A stretch of DNA of 64,000 bases from Anaerolineae bacterium (lineage in GTDB: Bacteria > Chloroflexota > Anaerolineae > Caldilineales > Caldilineaceae), in assembly GCA_030432295.1 (NCBI GenBank), contig JAUIHI010000017.1, positions 62,001 to 126,000 of the forward strand. The letters are read 5' to 3'. This document shows positions 59,905 through 64,000 of this stretch, piece by piece; positions within the stretch are counted from its first letter, which is position 1; each line of letters starts with the position of its first letter. A program made the translations under genes and the position numbers. The notes beneath the pieces are model-generated. The model saw only the letters and a program-made list of their open reading frames with translations. It searched no databases and was not told the origin of the DNA.

Positions 59905-60135
59905 CTAGCGCCGAATGTTTGTATTTGAAATCCGCACGGGCTGGAGGCCTGCGGTTTGGGACTGGGCTTGCAAATCTCTGCTCCAGTTTGCCAGCCGCAG
60001 ACCCAGCCGTTCCAAACCAGAACCCAGCGCACTCACCACTTGGGCCTGCGCAACCTTCGCGTTGCGATAGTCGTGAGCCAATTCCTCGGCCCGCTGCTCG
60101 GTGTGGGTTTGCAGGGAATATGTGTCAATAAACAT
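59905..60135 (-). CDS. Small helical protein (76 aa)
   Basis: ATG 60135 has AGAGGAGA upstream. A single long amphipathic helix (TEQRAEELAHDYRNAKVAQA, then QVVSALGSGLERLGLRLANW) suggests coiled-coil self-association. It is first in a two-gene unit that is ended by a strong terminator. The function is not recognised. Confidence 0.6.
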   Translation of the reverse strand: MFIDTYSLQTHTEQRAEELAHDYRNAKVAQAQVVSALGSGLERLGLRLANWSRDLQAQSQTAGLQPVRISNTNIRR

Positions 60136-60313
60136 TGTCTTCTCCTCTATCTTTGGTAGAATCGGTTAATTTGCACACCAATTATCGTTCTTTCTGTGCA
60201 ACCAAACACTGATTGTGGAACTATTGTACACATTTTGCCCATATAGTTATGTGAACTTATTCACAATCTCTTGAATTATTTGAAACAACTCTTTTTACGC
60301 GAGGCGCAATTCT
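60136..60313. promoter_or_regulatory. AT-rich divergent promoter region
   Basis: 178 bp are markedly AT-rich compared with the flanks. GTGAA/TTCAC (60253-60266) is an inverted repeat that could be an operator. It serves the small-gene pair leftwards and the nucleotidyltransferase rightwards. Confidence 0.45.
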
Positions 60314-61321
60314 ATGGACCCAAGGCGGCTCTTTGGCTCAACTGGCGATGAAATCGTCGATCATACCTTGCAGGAATTGATCGCTCTCTACGAAAGAGTC
60401 TTTCCAGGCCGGGTTTGGGGCTATTTTCTGGAAGGAAGCCACGCCGATCAGACCGCCCTCGCCACCAGCGATGTGGACCTGATCTTCGTCTTCAAAGATG
60501 GCTTCGCAGACGACGCCGAACGGGAACGGGCCAAGACGATTGGCGAACAGTTCAACGCCACAGTTCTACCTGAAATCGACATCGGCTTTGTGGAGGAGAA
60601 TCAGATTATCCGGGCTGTACCCCCATCGCTCAAACTGGGCAGCACCCTTCTCTACGGCGAGCCGATCCCCGACGGGTGGCCGCTGGTGTCAGTGGCCGAG
60701 TGGGGCCGGGAACGGATGCACGCATCCTATTGGCTGATGACAAAAGTCTTTGGGCGACCCGATTTCGTCAGCCTGCCCCGGGACTATCCGAAGCCAGAAG
60801 CCGATTTCTACGGCTATACCGAGCGCACCGTCCGCCTGCCCGAAGGAAATGAAGCAGCTTCCACCCGTGACCTGCTTCGGGTGATGGGATGGGCGGGAAC
60901 GGCGCTGGTCGCCCGGCTTGGCGGCCAGATCGTAGCCCGCAAACAGGAGTGTCATCTGCTCTATCGGCAGGCAGTAGGCGATGGTTGGTCAGCTTTCTTT
61001 GAATCGCTTTACGCCAAATGTCGGGAGGAGTGGCACTACCGCATCCCTGCTGCGCCGGATGCACGCGCAGAACTGACACAAATCTGCCAGCAAGCGTTGG
61101 CCTTTGAAAATCACTTCCTGGGCATCTATCGAGACTTTCTGTTGGCCGAATTGAGCGAAGCAGACGAGCCAGAGAAGTTGCACGCGCTCTGGGTTCAGCA
61201 GAGGATATCCTTCCGCGACCCAGAAGTCATCGGCGCTGTTCGCCTGTTATCTACAAGTGCCGACGAACCGCTGAAGCAGGTAGCCCTGGCACTCCTGCCG
61301 GGGTTTGAAAAGCCGAAATAA
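60314..61321 (+). CDS. Nucleotidyltransferase-domain protein
   Basis: 335 aa. FLEGSHADQTALATSDVDLI shows the GS...DxD core of the pol-beta-type nucleotidyltransferase fold near residues 40-57, with a third acidic residue in EIDIGF near 96. The C-terminal two thirds are helical, with a HEAT-like end (DPEVIGAVRLLSTSADEPLK). Such proteins include antibiotic adenylyltransferases and MNT antitoxins. The large helical domain resembles the former, but the substrate cannot be named. It is monocistronic. Confidence 0.78.
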   Translation: MDPRRLFGSTGDEIVDHTLQELIALYERVFPGRVWGYFLEGSHADQTALATSDVDLIFVFKDGFADDAERERAKTIGEQFNATVLPEIDIGFVEENQIIRAVPPSLKLGSTLLYGEPIPDGWPLVSVAEWGRERMHASYWLMTKVFGRPDFVSLPRDYPKPEADFYGYTERTVRLPEGNEAASTRDLLRVMGWAGTALVARLGGQIVARKQECHLLYRQAVGDGWSAFFESLYAKCREEWHYRIPAAPDARAELTQICQQALAFENHFLGIYRDFLLAELSEADEPEKLHALWVQQRISFRDPEVIGAVRLLSTSADEPLKQVALALLPGFEKPK

Positions 61322-61558
61322 GCGCCCCCCGCCTTGCTCCATGCCCTCTGACCGGATACAATAGAAACTGTCGGTATCTTTACCATTCTATCCTTGGGAG
61401 CGCATTCAATCGTAAGGCTGCGATCGGTATGGCTTCCCCAGCCGTCTGACAGCCAAGTTCTTAATTTCTCCCAGTTGCCGGTACGATGACAGACAAATTA
61501 GCACTACCCGCAGAAGGAACCTGATTCTCTAAACCACTCAGCTGACAGAGAAAACACT

Positions 61559-62317
61559 ATGCCAAATCTGCCTGCCGACACATCTGCGCCACGCCACACC
61601 CTCACCCAGGCCATTGCTCTCCACCTGTTGCCGGGTCTTTTGACCACCGGAGCATATATCGTGCTTGCTCCCATTGTGATGGACCGGGGCTATCCAGCCG
61701 TATTTGGTCTATTGCTAGCCGCTTTTTTCGTTATCATTCCCAGTGAGTTTGGCTATCTTCTCTATCAGGCGAAAAGGCACAACGGCACACTCTCTCTGCA
61801 AGGAATCGTTCTCTATCGAGAACCGATTCCCTTTTGGCAATACCTGGTCTTTTCCTTCATCCTTTTGCTTTGGGGGTTCCTGATCTCCGGGGCGATTTCG
61901 CCGTTAGACAATCTGATTGGTGACGCAGCCTTTGCCTGGCTACCCGATTGGTTCTTCATTTCGAGCCTGGACCAATTTGCCGTCTATTCCCGTGGCGCGC
62001 TGATGACCACATTTTTGTTTGGTATTGTGGTCAACGGCTTTGCCGGACCGATTGTGGAGGAATTGTACTTTCGCGGGTATCTGTTGCCCCGGCTATCTAA
62101 GTTTGGGCGATGGGCACCCCTTCTCAATGTGGTTCTCTTTTCTCTCTATCACTTTTGGACGCCCTGGCAAAACCTCTCTCGAATATTGCTGATGCTGCCA
62201 TTGGGCTACACTGTGTGGTGGACGAAAAATATCTATGTGGGCATCATTGCCCACTGTGCGATCAACCTGATCGGCTGGAGCCTGACATTTGCCCTTGTCC
62301 TTGGTGGCGCACCCTAA
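61559..62317 (+). CDS. CPBP intramembrane glutamic protease (CAAX/Abi family)
   Basis: 252 aa with about seven hydrophobic spans. [17 protein letters not shown] carries the EExxxR catalytic motif, and further His residues ([24 protein letters not shown]) supply the second and third conserved sites. Bacterial members process membrane peptides or bacteriocin-related substrates. No bacteriocin gene is nearby. Ribosome-binding sequence is weak. Confidence 0.9.
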   Translation: MPNLPADTSAPRHTLTQAIALHLLPGLLTTGAYIVLAPIVMDRGYPAVFGLLLAAFFVIIPSEFGYLLYQAKRHNGTLSLQGIVLYREPIPFWQYLVFSFILLLWGFLISGAISPLDNLIGDAAFAWLPDWFFISSLDQFAVYSRGALMTTFLFGIVVNGFAGPIVEELYFRGYLLPRLSKFGRWAPLLNVVLFSLYHFWTPWQNLSRILLMLPLGYTVWWTKNIYVGIIAHCAINLIGWSLTFALVLGGAP

Positions 62318-62445
62318 TTCACACATATGCGGCTTCTTGCACGGTCGTACAGAACCAGAATGTCTATACTTTGCCCCTTCTCCGCCAAACGGATACAATA
62401 GCTACACAAGTTTCCTCACCATCCCACCCTTGGGAGATTGATCCA

Positions 62446-63261
62446 ATGCAAAAAACAGCTATCGTCACCGGCGGCAGCCGGGGCATCGGACGGGGCATCT
62501 GCCTGGGACTGGCCGCGGCTGGTTGGGCCGTCGTCGTCAACTATCGGGGCAATGCCGAGGCCGCGCAGGAAGCCGCCACTCTGGTCGAGCAGGCAGGCGG
62601 TCAGGCGCTGATCGTCCAGGCCGACATCGGCGCGGCGGAAGACCGGGAGCGGCTAGTGGCCGAGACTCTGGCCCGTTTTGGCCGCATCGATCTGCTGGTC
62701 AACAACGCGGGGATGGGTCCTCGCGTCCGCGCCGACCTGCTGGAGACCTCCGAGGAATCCTACGACGAAGTGATGGCGGTCAACCTGAAAGGGCCGTTCT
62801 TCCTCACCCAGCGGGTGGCAAGAGCAATGATTGTCCAGAGCGCAAACGCCGAGGGTGACGGTTCTGCTCCCTCCCCTGGTGCGGGGGAGGGCCGGGGTGG
62901 GGGTGGGCCGGCCATTGTCAATATCGGCTCTATCAGCGCTTACACCGCCAGCATCAACCGGGGCGAGTATTGCATCTCCAAAGCCGGGATGGGAATGATG
63001 ACCGCGCTCTTTGCGGACCGGCTTGCCCCCCACGGCATAAACGTCTACGAAGTGCGCCCCGGCATTATCGAAACCGATATGACCAGCGGCGTCAAAGGCA
63101 AATACGACGCGCTCATCGACGGCGGCCTCACCCCCATCCGCCGCTGGGGGCAACCGGAGGACATTGCCGCCGCAGTCGTTGCCCTGGCCGAGGGGGCTTT
63201 TCCCTTCTCGACTGGGGAGATTTTTAATGTGGACGGCGGCTTTCATATGCGCAGGCTGTAA
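62446..63261 (+). CDS. Short-chain dehydrogenase/reductase with an in-frame insertion
   Basis: 271 aa from ATG 62446, GGGAG upstream. Cofactor motif [15 protein letters not shown] at residues 86-89, catalytic Ser in GSISAYT, and YCISK with Tyr and Lys. C-terminal [12 protein letters not shown] is usual for FabG-like sugar dehydrogenases. Between helix 4 and strand 5 lie about 20 extra residues ([20 protein letters not shown]), missing from the family. They are encoded by a repeat-like sequence (62864-62904). The fold may tolerate them because they fall on the surface before the catalytic Ser. Confidence 0.93.
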   Translation: MQKTAIVTGGSRGIGRGICLGLAAAGWAVVVNYRGNAEAAQEAATLVEQAGGQALIVQADIGAAEDRERLVAETLARFGRIDLLVNNAGMGPRVRADLLETSEESYDEVMAVNLKGPFFLTQRVARAMIVQSANAEGDGSAPSPGAGEGRGGGGPAIVNIGSISAYTASINRGEYCISKAGMGMMTALFADRLAPHGINVYEVRPGIIETDMTSGVKGKYDALIDGGLTPIRRWGQPEDIAAAVVALAEGAFPFSTGEIFNVDGGFHMRRL

Positions 63262-63262
63262 C

Positions 63263-63400
63263 GTACTACGTGCTGCGTAGGTGGTACTGTCGGAGGCAGC
63301 AGTCAACATTTAAGGCAATGCGGGGTGAACAATTTTTTCATCACCACCCGATATTGCCGTCACACCTCTCATCGCCACTACTTACGCAGCACGCAGTACC
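63263..63400. repeat. Imperfect inverted repeat ends about 95 bp apart
   Basis: GTACTACGTGCTGCGTA (from about 63263) and the reverse complement of TACGCAGCACGCAGTAC (to about 63400) match at all but a few positions. Between them is AT-richer DNA. It might be a miniature mobile element or a large hairpin. Confidence 0.5.
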
Positions 63401-63433
63401 TCACCCACTTTTCACACGGAGCCACCCCACCCC

Positions 63434-64000
63434 ATGCCCACCCCCTTTCCTTTACCCGCTGACTACAACCCGGCCACCCATATGCTCGTGCATACGGTTG
63501 AGACCGGAAGCTATCACGAGAGCCGCAAGGCCGCCCGCTTTGCCAGTCAACTGGTCGCCAACGGCGCGGCGGAAGACATCGCCCTGGCCGAAAAAGTGCT
63601 GAACGCGGTGCTGGCCTGCCAGGAGATCGACCCAACAGACCCCCATTTCGGCAACTTCTATTGGATGGCCGAAGACAGCCACGTGGAAGACCTGAACGCG
63701 GTGGAGTTCTGCCTGGAATATCTGATTCCGATGATGCTGCGCCACGGCGACCGCCTGCCGGAACCCTTGCAGCAGCGGGTGATGGCCGCCATCCGCCTGG
63801 GGCTGGACGAGATTCGCCGTCTGGACGTGCTGGTGGCCTATTCCAACATCACAGCGCTGGATGTGCTGAACACCTGTCTGGGCGGCGAACTGTTGGGTGA
63901 TCCGGCGATTGCTATCCGTGGCTACACGAAGTTGCGCGTGTGGATCGGCTTCACGTGCCGCTCCGGCCACCCGATGGAGTACAACAGCCCCACCTACACC
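63434..64000 (+). CDS. Alpha/alpha-toroid-like protein, partial (paralogue of 24394 gene)
   Basis: 189 codons are visible before the window edge. It starts MPTPFPLPADYNPATHMLVH and shows paired helices (KAARFASQLVANGAAEDIAL, LQQRVMAAIRLGLDEI) ending at GHPMEYNSPTY, the same motif as in the gene at 24394. Upstream is the SDR gene. Both copies lie beside sugar enzymes, suggesting hydrolases or lyases of a common substrate class. The active site, if any, lies past the edge. Confidence 0.65.
   Translation, partial: MPTPFPLPADYNPATHMLVHTVETGSYHESRKAARFASQLVANGAAEDIALAEKVLNAVLACQEIDPTDPHFGNFYWMAEDSHVEDLNAVEFCLEYLIPMMLRHGDRLPEPLQQRVMAAIRLGLDEIRRLDVLVAYSNITALDVLNTCLGGELLGDPAIAIRGYTKLRVWIGFTCRSGHPMEYNSPTYT

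Noticed and set aside
62110-62445. N-terminal extension of the SDR
   Set aside because: It overlaps the CPBP protease gene in another frame and contains no SDR sequence. The Rossmann motif begins at 62446.

Overview
The window reads as a high-GC bacterial chromosome carrying an integrated phage-like element (left, <1 to about 20.05 kb) followed by resident chromosome (about 20.1-64 kb). Large PKD/Gly-rich and FG-GAP secreted proteins, DUF2723 membrane proteins, a BTAD/NB-ARC/TPR regulator, DUF4157 proteins and a sulfatase/oxidoreductase sugar locus together suggest a Chloroflexota (Anaerolineae/Caldilineae-like) host. This is inference from gene content, with no marker gene in the window.

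Prophage, 1-20,050. Almost everything is on the minus strand. From right to left there is a tyrosine integrase (plus strand) next to a 3' tRNA-Gly fragment that serves as the attachment site. Next comes a replication/partition/transfer block: Rep with winged-helix and DnaA-domain-I-like parts and seven iterons inside its own gene, small proteins, a Dam-type methylase, an FtsK-like ATPase, ParA, ParB and a zinc ribbon. A plus-strand Cro/XRE-like regulator then sits in a divergent promoter region. A late operon of small proteins follows, ending in terminase small subunit, terminase large subunit and portal. The large subunit carries an intein, and an Endonuclease VII-type HNH gene lies inside the intein coding DNA in another reading frame. 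The portal protein carries a 2H-phosphoesterase (LigT/Acb1-like) domain. The structural genes continue off the left edge.

Resident chromosome, 20.1-31 kb: a DUF2723 membrane protein, an SLC13-type permease with TrkA-C domains, an alpha/alpha-toroid-like protein, an HTH-TM-TPR protein and a very large secreted PKD/glycine-rich protein.

31.2-40.4 kb: a locus of four DUF4157 (HELTH) proteins plus one frameshifted relic, arranged as two plus-strand genes facing minus-strand genes. The N-terminal halves are nearly the same. The C-terminal halves are unrelated (ART-like, kinase-like, papain-like NC/H, and a hydrophobic helical region). This is the layout of a recombining effector/toxin repertoire of the kind delivered by contractile injection systems, but no injection machinery is present in the window.

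40.5-64 kb: a sugar/sulfated-glycan locus (Gfo/Idh/MocA oxidoreductase, ThuA, two sulfatases, an S9 peptidase, a 2-hydroxyacid dehydrogenase, an SDR, an enolase-superfamily relic, and a second toroid paralogue at the right edge). It is interspersed with an astacin-like lipoprotein, a duplicated-domain lipoprotein, a methyltransferase, the BTAD regulator, a DUF433/DUF5615 toxin-antitoxin pair, an M23 peptidase, a nucleotidyltransferase and a CPBP protease.
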